NCBI RefSeq assembly: GCF_019097595.1
Contig: NC_080715.1
Location: 10,124,073-10,188,072 of the forward strand
From: Hemibagrus wyckioides
Lineage: Eukaryota > Chordata > Actinopteri > Siluriformes > Bagridae
Reading direction: 5' to 3'
DNA length: 64,000 nucleotides
Below are positions 1 to 23,563 of the stretch, in pieces. Position 1 is the first letter of the stretch; each line of letters opens with the position of its first letter. The position numbers and the translations under genes were made by a program. The notes under the pieces were generated by a model. That model was not told where the DNA came from and did no database searches. It worked only from the letters and a program-made list of their open reading frames with translations.

Positions 1-369
1 TTAGTAGTGTAAGGTTGATTCATAGTTGTTAGAATCCTTTTCCTTGGTGAACGTTCATGCTGCTTTCTTTCCTAGTTCAGAGATATGTTTGATGATATAA
101 TGGTATATGGTAACTACATATTTCTTTTATCTATTCTAGCTACCCAGGGGTCCACAAAAACATAACCAGCAATTAGAGCAGAGGAAATGATAATCCACTA
201 TTATCAAAGCTAATGTATGTAATATCAATGTATCATGTTTTGGAAGGCTTTGAGATCACAACTTTCTTTTTCTATAGTTTTAGTTTCTATAGCAAACACT
301 ATACAAACAGACACACACTCTCTCTCTCTCTCTCTCTCTCGATTCCTGTTGAGGGAGTTGTGTGAAATA

Positions 370-745
370 AAAGCAATCTGCACCTAACTGATCGAGCAAG
401 CACTTGACAACACGTTGACTTTTCTAAAGTCCAAACCAAAAAGGACTGACCCATATGTCTTGGGCACTAAGGTCGCTGGATTAGCCCATTAACTTTGGGA
501 CTTTTCGATTACCACATATTGAGCATAGCAGTAAGCTCGTCCCAAACACCTGTTTTTTTGTGCCGGTGCAAACAATAAGGTTTACTATGTACCATAACCC
601 CTGGGAACACCTCAGTGTGGTGTTCTATGACATTAGTGCGCCCGTGTAGAGGCGAGAACACTTTGGAAAATTCCTGCTCCAGCTTGGCAACCTCCGTGAG
701 AAGGGAAAGTGAGAGGTGCTGATGCCACCGTTTTTAGATGTATCC
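370..745 (-). mobile_element. Ty3/gypsy-like retrotransposon pol fragment (degenerate)
   Basis: Read on the minus strand, about 120 codons resemble the entry to the gypsy protease-reverse transcriptase region: an LEQEFSKVFSPL-like segment followed by HRHKKTGVWDELTAML and an SPKVNGLIQ-like stretch. In-frame stops and small frameshifts break it. No LTRs were found nearby. It is a fossil, not an active element. Confidence 0.5.
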
Positions 746-1332
746 CTGTTCACACCTCCTTCCTCTCTGGAATGACCATCTCTAATGGCCTTTGGCTACC
801 TCTCTCCATGCTCTCTCCAGACTCAGGTGGTAAATTTGCCTCGACCTACCTCTGTTCATTCACCTGACCTTACAGTCCCAAAATCTTTGACTCGCTGTGT
901 GACCTCATGGGACCCTTGCCATGATACAATACAATGTGATTTTGATTCTCGAATCTATTTCTATTCACTATGGAACTAAACAATACTACTTTGACATTTT
1001 AATGTTTGATGGTATCCCTGAATCTGATATGATTTAGTAGCTTCCATCTAATATTTTAACTTTAACTTTGGTCACATTCTGGAGTTGGTCTACCACTGAC
1101 ATAGAGAAGGACTTTTTAAAAAACAAAAACAAACAAAAACATATTAGCATATTATTACAGGCACCTTGCTAGCCTTACATATAACAGAATAAAAATGTCC
1201 ACGCAAGGCAATGAGTTATAATCAGTAATAATCAATTTATAATTGTTGTCTCATTTCATTTCATTCATTGCCCTATAAATTGGTCATCTATCCAAAACAC
1301 TGTGTTGTTACTTTTGTTGGTTTACTTTTGTT

Positions 1333-1482
1333 GGTTGAGGGATCAGGGTTTGCACCCCAGGACTGCCAAGCTGCCACTATTGGGCCCTTGAGCAAGGCCC
1401 TTAACACCCTCACTGCTCCAGGGGTGCTGTATCATGGCCGACTCTATTGTATATGTGACAAATAAAGGCTTCTATTCTATAC
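1333..1482 (+). mobile_element. SINE family 2, 5'-truncated copy
   Basis: Contains the family body (ccaagctgccactattggg, then cttgagcaaggcccttaac) and the 3' part gctgtatcatggccgac ending in an aataaaggcttctattct-like tail. It aligns by eye to the fuller copies at 19706 and 48863 but lacks the A-box head. Confidence 0.6.
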
Positions 1483-2190
1483 CATTCTATTCCTAGTAAA
1501 TGCTTGCACACTGTAACACTCCTAACACGTCATGGTAAATGTTACTTCTTAACAATGATGCTTTTTACTCATTATTGAATCAGTAATGCAGATTAAAGGA
1601 TCATGATATAACAGTATAAATATTACTAACAATATAAATAACAATTAAATAATTTAATTTAAAAGGTAGCTAGTTGACTCAGATATTGGTTCTAATGTTA
1701 TACTCTATATTTGTACTTGAGTGAAAAAGTTTGTTTACCTTTAAGAAAAAGCCTCCAGGCATTTCATGTGTTAGGAATGATATCAAATCAGAATAACACT
1801 TAAAAAGTTTCTGAATGCGTTCACCCTTGTATATAACTGAGCCGAACTCTTTTGTATTCTCAGAGAATCTTTTCAGTATTTATTGCCATCGCCCCTCTTC
1901 CTGACATTTCTGTTCTAACGTTATCAGACTGTTTGCCCAATCTTCGCCCTTTCTTCTTGACATATCTGTGAGATGTCAGGTTTGGAGACTGGGAGTCACT
2001 GAGAAACTTTTCTGGTCAATAAAATGGAAAATAGAGATATATTTTTCTTTTTCGATTCAATGACCAAAGGTTATGCAAACTTTTTTTCCCCCTAAACTGT
2101 ATGTATGCATTCACCAGCTAATTGTTACTCGAAATATCTTCCTTCCAGTCTGACAAATCCTCAATAACAAGTGTTTACAGACGGAACATT

Positions 2191-2234
2191 TTTCTTCTTC
2201 TTCTTCTTCTTCTTCTTCTTCTTCTTCTTCTTCA
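2191..2234. repeat. (TTC)n microsatellite
   Basis: About 14 TTC units. The minus-strand frame through it encodes a lysine run and is not a gene. Confidence 0.9.
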
Positions 2235-2727
2235 GTAATGATGTCTGGTTTCCTCTGAAGTCTTGTATTGCCTTGATGATCCCTGGGTCGCAGAGTGCTT
2301 TCTGAGAGAAAGGGGAGGGAAACGTGTGTTGAAACACCGGGCTCTGCGTTATGTCATGACCCTGTACAGATGCAGCAAGACTGCGGCCCTCAGGGAGAGT
2401 GGAGACACACACCAAGACCCAGTTTAGACCAGTGACTCTTACTCCTGAAACACTGCAGTGCTGAAATACAGACTTGTTATTAAACTATGTTACTTGTTCC
2501 ACTCAGACTTGCTCCATGTTCTGGCTCTTTCTAGTTTTGGTCAGGATTTTCCTAAATGTTTTATGGAAAGGGAACCCTTTTGGTGTCCAGATGCAACGTA
2601 TTACTCTGTAATAAATACAGTGTGTAGCTTTAAAATTCTGTAGTGGAACCATTAGAGCTTTTTTAACCATGAGATATCTCATATGTTACAATACTATTTG
2701 TATCTTTTTATTAGAAATGCAGTTGAA

Positions 2728-3005
2728 AAAGTAGTAGTGATAGTAGTAGTAGTAGTTTAAATGGTAGTAGTTGAAGTAATAGTAGAAGTACTAGTAGTTG
2801 CAGCAGCAGTAGTATCTGTATCAGCAATAGAAGAAATAGCAGTAGTAGTAGTTGTAGTTCAAGCTGTAGTAGTAGCTATAGCAGAAGTAGAAGTAATAGT
2901 AGAAGTACTAGTAGTTGCAGCAGCAGTAGTAGTTGCAGTAGTCCTAGTAGTAGTAGAATTAATAGTAGTTGTATCAGCAGTAGAAGAAATATCAGTAGCA
3001 GTATA
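2728..3005. repeat. Degenerate (GTA)n/(GCA)n trinucleotide tract
   Basis: Interrupted GTA/GCA/GAA trinucleotides for about 280 bases with a longer internal duplication (the stretch around 2775-2810 recurs at 2893-2930). The valine/alanine-rich open frame across it follows from the repeat and is not taken as coding. Confidence 0.8.
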
Positions 3006-3235
3006 ATATGAGAAACAGAACTAAGTAAAGTACGTTTAATCATGAAAAATATACATTATAGATATAACATATGTGTATAACATTATATACTAATGTATAC
3101 TAATGTAATACATATCATAATATACCAAATGGGATTAAAACAGTCCTTCACACATCTCTAGTTGAAATCAGTTATGAACTTGTGGATATAGCTGAGGTTA
3201 AGTGTTCCTGGTGTTCCTGGGACAATAGTAGGTTT

Positions 3236-3330
3236 CACATCCATCCATCCATCCACCCATCCATCCACCCATCTATCAATCCATCCACCCACCCGTCCGT
3301 CCGTCCATCCGTCCACCCACCCGTCCATTG
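3236..3330. repeat. (TCCA)n/(TCCG)n tetranucleotide array
   Basis: CCAT/CCAC/CCGT units. A second TCCA array lies at 4323-4432, and the two bracket the unusual 1-kb block between them. Confidence 0.9.
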
Positions 3331-3359
3331 TGGAATAAATTCTACTGTACTCACTACTG

Positions 3360-3852
3360 AAATCTGACTCCAGCTCCACACTGACCCGACAGCTCAGTCT
3401 GAGTGAGACTCATAGTTAGTAAGGCCTCAAAACTAAATAAGCCAATCAAGCAGACTAGATGAATACAGATAAGAGATTTTATTTTGTAATCAGCGCTGAT
3501 ACAAGAATTGAGATGCTCATGCATGAACGTCCCAACAACCTCTACTCGGGGAACTCCAACTACAGCCTTTATATACATTTCCCTTATCTTTCCCAATGCA
3601 ACACGTCACTGGTTCTTTGCCTAGACAATCCCACCCATCTTTCTTTTTTTGACCTTTTAGATTCTTTTTTTACACCATTATCTTTGGATTTACAACTTTT
3701 CGAATACCATTATAATTAAACTTTCCTGAATCATTATATTAAAAATTGGGCGTTTCCGCCCCCACCAGTGGGATTGTCTTTGGCCTCACTCTCGCCAATA
3801 CCTCATTCTTGTTCAGGAGACAGCATGGGTAAGTTCTCAGTTCTTCAGGGAC
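3360..3852 (-). mobile_element. Probable LTR (solo or 3' LTR) on the minus strand
   Basis: Read on the minus strand, a purine tract (aaaagaaagggg) precedes TGTTGGTCCC near 3855. About 280 bases on comes a TATA box (tatataaagg near 3570), and about 85 bases further an AATAAA near 3485, then a tail ending in CA near 3360. That order matches PPT-U3-R-U5. No matching second LTR was seen, and the right boundary is uncertain. Confidence 0.35.
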
Positions 3853-4233
3853 CAACACCCCTTTCTTTTATTAACTTTTACACCTCACGGATTTTCTGAT
3901 TTATCCGCTGTCTTCCACGTATGTTCTCTAGATATTTCGCCTGGTACCACCATTGCCATCCAACACGCGCTGCGTTTACTTCATGATGAGCTCACTACCA
4001 CTCAAGGTACCAATGGAGCGAAGATTGACCACAACAATCTAGGGTGCGTCTCTGCCATTGATTGGTCCAAGTTTGGAAAGCCTGGTACCGCAGAGAAAGC
4101 CTGCCAGACTGACATCATTGGTACAACTACTTGTTCTTCAAAGCCCCTGCAGCCTGTGTGCAAGGCCCGTGACAGGCCAACATGCCGTGTTAAACCTTAT
4201 ATTGTTCTTAAGCTCAAACGACCTAACGAATAA
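3825..4233 (+). other. Unidentified open frame, possibly a two-exon 101-codon gene
   Basis: The frame is stop-free from 3730 to TAA at 4231 (167 codons) yet contains no ATG, which is long for noncoding DNA of this composition. An ATG at 3825 in another frame is followed by G and a consensus donor gtaagt at 3829. With an acceptor ending tgttctctag at 3931 this gives a 103-base intron and a 101-codon product beginning MDISPGTTIAIQHALRLLHD and ending LKLKRPNE. An AATAAA overlaps the stop at 4229-4234. I do not recognise the protein. It could be an accessory gene of the neighbouring LTR element, a processed host fragment, or chance. Confidence 0.3.
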
Positions 4234-4322
4234 ACTTTACCTGAGAACTCACTCCTGCTGTCCCCCTGATTATTTCACACATACCTTATACATATATTCT
4301 CATTTACAAAATTATCTCCCAC

Positions 4323-4640
4323 ACCATCCATCCACTCACCCACCCACCCACCCAATCCATCCATCCACCCACCCATCCATCCATCCATCCATCCATCCAT
4401 CTATCAATCCATCCATCCATCCATCCATCCATTGTCTGTATTGCTTATTCTGCACAGGATCACAGGTGAGCCTGGAGTCTATCCCAGGACAGGGGATACC
4501 CTGGATGGGGCACACACACACACATGCACACACACACACACACGCACACACACACACACGCACACACATGCACACACACATACTACGGACAATTTAGAAA
4601 TGCCAATCAGCCTACAACACACATCTTTGGACCAGGGAAT
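4323..4640 (-). mobile_element. TCCA array plus minus-strand copy of the GATGGATGGA-tailed SINE (family D)
   Basis: The tail array 4323-4432 runs into catccattgtctgtattgct and a gcctggagtctatcccagg segment, the minus strand of the common fish SINE that ends in GATGGA repeats. CA repeats at 4510-4582 interrupt it, then a segment like the family centre follows to about 4640. The reading frames across the CA repeat are artefacts. Confidence 0.6.
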
Positions 4641-4917
4641 GCAGTTTTGCACCATTGTCTTGGTAATGTTGTGGTTTGAGGAGAGACAAATAATAAACGG
4701 ATGCATGTATAATTATTTGATTTTTTTTTTTTTTTAGTTATTTGAGTTTTTAGATGTTTTTGTGTTCATGTCAGGACTTTTATTCATATATATTCAGTGA
4801 ACATCCTTTCAACACACTCACTACTCTGTGCCTTTATAGTACACAGCTGCAGGAGAGTAATGATTCATAATCACGCTATCAGGTGTCGCATAGAAGAGCG
4901 TGAACTTCCTTTAGAGG

Positions 4918-5050
4918 CTGGTTTCTCTCAAGGGTTCTTCAAGTTTTTCCCTGCCATTGTTGCCTCTGGCTTGTTCATTAGGGATCTAAATATATATCCA
5001 GATTCCTGTAGAGCTTCTTTGTGACATTGTGTTCTGTTCAATTGAATCGA
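4918..5050 (-). repeat. Interspersed repeat C (minus-strand copy)
   Basis: Shows ggttcttcaagtttttccct and a tgtgacattgtg...caattgaat segment, the minus strand of a dispersed sequence that reads tttgtatagcgcttttaaca at 32508. Other short pieces occur at 12965-13027, 18690-18760, 27885-27985, 48008-48110 and 51432-51500. Confidence 0.6.
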
Positions 5051-7330
5051 ATTGATTTTTTTTGAGTGAGGGTTTACAATACAGGCCCGAAATACACCTC
5101 TTGTTCCCACAAAAAGGTGGATTCTATTGAAAATAACTTGGTTTGTACGAATGACACGTTCAGCTAACAATCAGCATTGCCGTTTCCATCTCCTCAGAAT
5201 ACAGAGTGCTTATTCTTGAAAATAAAATAACTGATTTAGTTATAACTGATAAAGTTTTTGTTTGCAAAGCCATGCCAGACAGTCTATTTTAGACACCTAA
5301 AAACTTCTGTAGGAAATATGTAAAGAAGAAACGAGCTGCTCGAGTGTGTAAAAGTGATTTCATCCAGGCAACAGCGATTTCTTTTCACTGAATTTGTGTT
5401 CCTGTTGCCTGAATCCATTTGTTTCTCTCATACAGGTGCGGCTTTTTGTTATGTTCTGATCTTCAGTTATTGTTTTTTGATCAACATTTTACACATTCAT
5501 AGCTGATTAGATATTAGATTCAGAGAGTCTCTGAGGGACAGAATTACTCATTTGAAACGCTCTCTAAAAGCACAACAGGACCAGGTAATGTCCACGTTGT
5601 GTGTTTATTGTCGCAGCCGTAAAAACAAGCTATAAAATCACGTCAGAATACACAGTGTACTGCTGCTCGTAACGTTTTATGTTCTCACGATTATGGAAGC
5701 GTGATTACATAAACAGGCACGGCAGCGCTGCTGAGAAAGGGAGCACGACACGATCCTGAGTAAAAGAGATCACCAGAAGCTTCTCAGAAATGTTAAATAC
5801 TCTAAAATGAGAAAATCTGGATAGGGAATCAGTGTGAAATGTTTGTGATTTTGTTTTATTGGTAACAATTTACCTCTAATCGCAGGAGGCTGTGATCTTG
5901 ATCATTCTCAGTAGGCACTTTTAGAACATTAAATACAGTCTTCCTGTTAGATATTAGCACCGTCTAATGCATTTTTTACAGACTTAAATGATTCACATGC
6001 CTTTAATAAAACATTCGTTTTACAGAGTTCTGTTTCTCTCAATCAATACGCATTATTTATATATTATTCAGGTATTTATTTTGAAGCATGTTATTCTGTA
6101 GTATCGTTTTTCAAATAGAAAAGAATACTTTATTGTCATTATACAGCTGCGCAAGGAAATGAAGCCTCTCTCATTTAAAAGGTGCAGACATTCACACACA
6201 TATATAATGTGAACAGATGCTACAAAAAGTATGTGTGTATAGATACAAATGGAGATGTAAACAGATATTGATGTAAACAGATGGTACAAAATGAAATTAT
6301 AAACAAATATGTAATATTCTTTATTCTTCCATATCCATCCATGGCTGAGGCATTAATACCGGCTCAAGTGTAACTACTCGTAGTATACTGGCTTTATAGG
6401 CAATATTTATACCCGAGTCAAACAAGGGACGAATGTTTAAGACTTCTTAAACAGTCATAATGACCTTATAAATAAGATAAATATAAGTAAGTATAAGTAT
6501 AAGAAAGTGTCTATAAGTGAGATAAATAGAAATATGTGTTGCATTTGATTCCATCACCAAACCAGAAGCCTCTGCTCCTAGTCCAGATATATAACCAGTA
6601 CAGACTTTTGCCATATTTTCTGTTTGTAACTTTTATCAGTTTCCTGGTTTGCGCTGTTTCCAGTTCCTTGTTTGATTCAGTACCTGATAACTGCGATATT
6701 AATGTTATTCTTTATTTAATAAAGACTAAGTGTTTGCACTTACATTCACCTGCCTCCAGTGGCTGATATACAGTCTGATCCTAATCCTTAAGTTATTTTG
6801 GATAAGGTCTTTTTACATTATTTATTTATTTTTAAAATCTTCCTTAAATTAATTTTATACAATTAACGGTTCCATTTCTCACATATTGTAGTAAATAAGT
6901 GACAGTAATCATTGTTTTTACCTACAGTACAGTGCCAGGCATCAGAGTTTTGTTTTCAGTCAAATGTCCATTCACTTGTTATTGTTTATTATTTGGTGGT
7001 GTTATTTTCGGTATTTTCAGCCTTAATGTGTACTGTCCATTATTCAGGCTCAAGTATTACTCAATGTTCGTACTGCTTCATACTGCCCTTAAAGACAATA
7101 ACACTAATAAACAATAATGATGAGAAAATCATGACTGTTAAATGGTCTTTATGTATTGTATAACATTTTTCCATAAATATTGTTTGCTACCAAATAATTG
7201 ACAATTAATTTTGTCTAGCCATTTGATTGAAAACAAAAGGATGATCTCTTACCTTTGAGCAGTACTGTATCTTTACCAAGGGTTCCAATTCTGGACCTGA
7301 CTATACTATAGAACACATTTATATTTCTGG

Positions 7331-7510
7331 CATTTGGCAGATGTCCATATCCAGAGCAACTTACAATTGATCTCATTTTATATAACTGAGCAATTAAGGG
7401 TTAAGGGCCTTGCTCAAGGGCCCAGCTGTGGCAGCTTGGTGGACCTGGGATTCGAACGGACAGCCTTCCAATCAGTAGTCCAACACTTTCACCACGAAGC
7501 CACCACAGCC
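7331..7510 (-). mobile_element. SINE family 1, near full length
   Basis: Minus-strand tRNA-derived SINE. The head region has a B-box-like gttcgaatcc (ggattcgaac on + at 7448) and an A-box-like gtggcttcgtggtg. The body is the gccttgctcaagggcccag segment and the 3' end is the complement of catttggcagatg. Shorter copies on the same strand are at 8905-8982, 13712-13845, 14205-14322, 15226-15358 and 28670-28835. Confidence 0.7.
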
Positions 7511-7726
7511 TCATATACATGCTATCATCGTGAAGTGAATTTAGGTAAAAATGTACACTACCCCAAAGTCAAAAATTGCCTTTACAGGGTTTCCAAAAAG
7601 TCAGGACCCCATGGTAGTTAAACTACATATACATTAACAATGGAAGAGAGGGTAGAGTTTATTGGAAGACTTGTTACTCTTTGGTACTGTTTACAATCTC
7701 TGTTGTTAAGATATGAGCTATAACAC

Positions 7727-7852
7727 AGGTCCCCAACCCTGGTCCTGGAGAACTCCTTGTCTTACACATTTTCTTGGTCTAATACATCCAATTCAGTTAG
7801 TCAGCTAACTCAAAGCCCTTCCTCAGGGGTATTCCAGGACCAGGCCTGGGAT
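7727..7852. mobile_element. Small non-autonomous DNA transposon-like repeat
   Basis: Ends are imperfect inverted repeats: cccaaccctggtcctggaga on the left and tccaggaccaggcctggga on the right. The size and ends fit hAT-type miniature elements common in fish. No clear 8-bp target duplication is seen. Confidence 0.4.
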
Positions 7853-8339
7853 TTTGTGCCCTACAGGAGTCATGTGCTGAAGAGAGCAATCAGTAACTCA
7901 GTCCACTGTGAATTTTGCACTTTAACCTTAGTTTCAGAGCACAGATCTGTGTTTCAAGGCTGTTTTCACATACAAAAGCTATTTCACAGTTGGTTCTGAT
8001 TCTCTCTGACTACAGCTGTACCAAGGAGCTCTTGCACTGCCTGGGCAAAATGAGATCATTTGTGGCTCTGTGTTCACATTCCTGCCACTACTGCACTAAT
8101 TATCACAACCCCCTGGCAGTCAGTCTGATGCTTAGAAGAAGCCAACACTAGAGGGTGCAATGCCCCTGATGGATATTTTATTATCTGTTCTGTCTCAGCG
8201 GGTTCTGAGTATATATATAAAGTCTAATAGTCTACTTATAAATATAGATGAATTCACATTCACGTCAACAACCGTGCAGTTCAGTGTGTTAAACCTGCGT
8301 CTGACAGTTACACTTAATGTCTGTTGTGTGTGTTTATAG

Positions 8340-20836
<12,497 letters not shown>

Positions 20837-22537
20837 CACACACACTACCCACTCAAAGGTGCTGACGAGCTTTGGGTGACCCCCTCCATCCCTAATCAAG
20901 GGACCACGTTTCAAAACTGTGTTTCGTGATGCCAAACACTCCAGAGTGTAGCAGCGGAGCCTTCCCTCTGCCGAGGGACTGAGAGTTGAGAAGGACGCTG
21001 ATCTGCTCAGATGATTCTTGCTCAGCACGAACCTGGTTTCAATTAGAGAATGCAGAAGGTGCAGGGAGTTTGCAGAGAAACTGTGAACATGTGTATGAGC
21101 AAGAATTCAGTCAGTATCTGACTGACTGAACACTGCCTGTTTTCTCACTTCTTTCCTTATCATGTTTTTTTTCTCTTTGTCTCTGCTCTCTCTTTACAGC
21201 CTCTTATCTCATTTTGTCTCTCCTTTGGTGGCTTTTGGTGTTTTTCTACCTGCTGCAAAGTTGCAAAAAAACAAAAAAAAACAACAATCACACGTACCCA
21301 ATCACCAGTTTTTCAGTAGCTTGAGAGATAATACGTGTTAACAATCTTCACTTTGTTGAGTTGCCAGGTCATAATTTCATTGACCAGCTTATCAGGTTGA
21401 ACTACAATATAGATCACGTTTGTTGGTCTGAAAGGACTGGATGTAGCTCACGTGCAGCTCTGCTGAATTTCCCCTCCGTCAGTGAAAGGGACCACCAAAA
21501 GACCAAGACGCTTTTGAACAGATGTTATTTGAGTGCTGAAGCATTTTCAGGAGAGCTGAGTCAGTGATGTGGTAGAGTGTGTGGTCCTGGTATGACTGTA
21601 TGATGTGAAGCAGTGTTACCGGGGCTTTTATAACTTCTCAATGTCACTGCTGGAAGTCCACCAACCAAAAATATCCACCTAGCAGCCATGCTTCACTCAG
21701 AACCTGACACTCCTGACAAAGCCCCCGGACAATTAACACAAAACATCGCAGGTGTACAAAGTTGTTTTCACAGCTTCCTTTGTTTCGTTACTGTTCCCAT
21801 GGCAACAAAGACCATGCACTCGTGTTTGAAATGATTTGTTGTGGTCTCGTATCCACTTTTCTTGTTGTTTTTTGTTCCTTGTTTGTTCTGTGCACCTGTT
21901 CCTGATTTAGCCCATGATTAGTTTGTCTCTAAATCCTCTGTTGAGTCACGTCACATTGTGAAGTCTTGCCATGCATTAATTCTAAACAGTGCTAGCTCAG
22001 TGGTTAAGATGTTGGCATAACTGGTGGAAAGGTTGCCACTGTTGGGCCCTTGAGTAAGGCCCTTAACCCTATAACTGTATCCTCAGAGGCATGTTTCACA
22101 TTTTCTGTTTTTTTTTCAGATTATCATTACAGATTATAACAGTGTAATGTGATTTGATGCACGCTGTAATTTTCTCTTAAAGACATATTAGTGTGTGTTT
22201 GTGTGTGTGTCCTGCATGATGAGCCACTTTCTTATAAAGTGGCTCATAGTGCTAAAACTCTCCCATTTCACACTTTTTACAGGACCACACACTGCCTCTA
22301 TTGGTGCTGTTTTGAGAATGATCCCACACATACACAGTATCGGTGACGGTCACTTGGTGATCTCTTTCCGCTGACGGACAGATTAAAGGCGGCTGATAGA
22401 TTGTGCATAACCACAGATGAGCTACTGTCTGTGTGAAACTTTCATCTATATAATGGGTGAGACTGTAATAATGTAATGAAATAGTCAGTTTTATGTAGCT
22501 ACAAGGAGCGCTTGCCTAAGAAAGTGGAAACCTGATG

Positions 22538-23020
22538 AACACTCACCTTCCACTTTATTAGGAACACATGTTCATGTGCAAATTCTTTGTTTAACTTAAA
22601 ACAGTTATCTAATCAGCCAATCATCGTGCAGCAGCGTAATGCTTGAACTTTGCACAAACTGCTGATCTCCTGGGATTTTGACAGACCACATGTCTCTAGA
22701 TTTTAAACAGAAATATGAGGAACAACAACAAGAAAATGTCCAGGGAGCAGCAGTTTAGCACAGTGAGTGGAAACTGCTTGTAGATGAGAGAGAAGAACGG
22801 CTAAACTGGGTCGAGCTTACAGGAAGGCTATGTCGAGGCCAAGTCAAATAATCACTCTTTATATCAGTGGTGAGAAGAAAAGTATCTCAAAATGCACAAC
22901 ACACTGGGTTCCTCACCCATCAGTCCAGAACAGGAATCTGAGGCTACAGTAAGCACAGGTTCGCCCAAACTGGGCAGATTGAACAAGACCAGTCATTGTG
23001 CAGATGTTCCTATTAAAGTG
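22538..23020 (+). mobile_element. Degenerate DNA-transposon relic
   Basis: Starts cttccactttattaggaac and contains aatcagccaatcatcgtgca, gatctcctgggattttgac and caggaatctgaggctacag. This family is widespread in teleosts and resembles a transposase gene with helix-turn-helix region. No intact frame; ends unclear. Confidence 0.5.
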
Positions 23021-23557
23021 CATGTATATTAAATCAGCTTGCTATATGTGTTAAATGGAAGCACGGACATTTACGTTCAGGTTAAACTCGTATCTTAGCT
23101 CATACTGTAGCATTGTAACCCATCTTCATGGAGTGTCTTTAGAAACTGCAGCTGAAGCTTTACCTTTCTGCTCTTATTGCTTTCATTCAACTTTGCCATA
23201 CAAGCTGCACTCCCTGTACCATTCAGAACACAAAGATGACCGCTACCTCATATGCTTTCTCTAAAGTGCCAAATGCTTCAAGTCTCACATTTTAAGCATT
23301 GTGCCATAACTGCTTCGGTTGATGTTATGCGTACATAACTGTATTCTTTATGTATATATGGATTGTTATTGTTACTGAGCAAAACATTCATGAGCCAATG
23401 GATTTACTGATTGATTTTTGGAACCAATATCACTATGGATAAATGAATTGGCAGGTTAATCAAAGCAATCCAAGAACGAAACAATGCAATTTGCACCTTG
23501 AATTTTTTATTTTTATTTTATTTTTTTTGAAAGCAATGCTTTAAACTTTAAAGAAAT

Positions 23558-23563
23558 AATAAA
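23558..23563 (+). terminator. AATAAA, candidate poly(A) signal (proximal, acvr1c)
   Basis: AATAAA followed by A-rich then TTTATTTTCTTT-rich sequence, 2.7 kb after the stop codon. Confidence 0.3.

Larger units (their letters stand above)
1..8339. other. Upstream/intronic DNA of acvr1c without recognised coding exons
   Basis: If acvr1c has the normal structure this is part of the intron before the membrane exon. I searched by eye for a cysteine-rich activin-receptor ectodomain exon and saw none. The stretch holds a gypsy RT relic, SINE fragments, simple repeats (TC at 319-340, TTC at 2191-2234, TCCA arrays), a probable LTR and the unexplained open frame near 3.8-4.2 kb. From about 5.2 to 7.3 kb it is AT-rich and featureless. 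Confidence 0.6.

Noticed and set aside
2761..3006. Val/Ala-rich 81-codon frame
   Set aside because: Product of the GTA/GCA trinucleotide tract.
4058..4597. 179-codon open frame
   Set aside because: More than half lies in TCCA and CA repeats (Pro/His/Thr runs), in a different frame from the candidate at 3825-4233.
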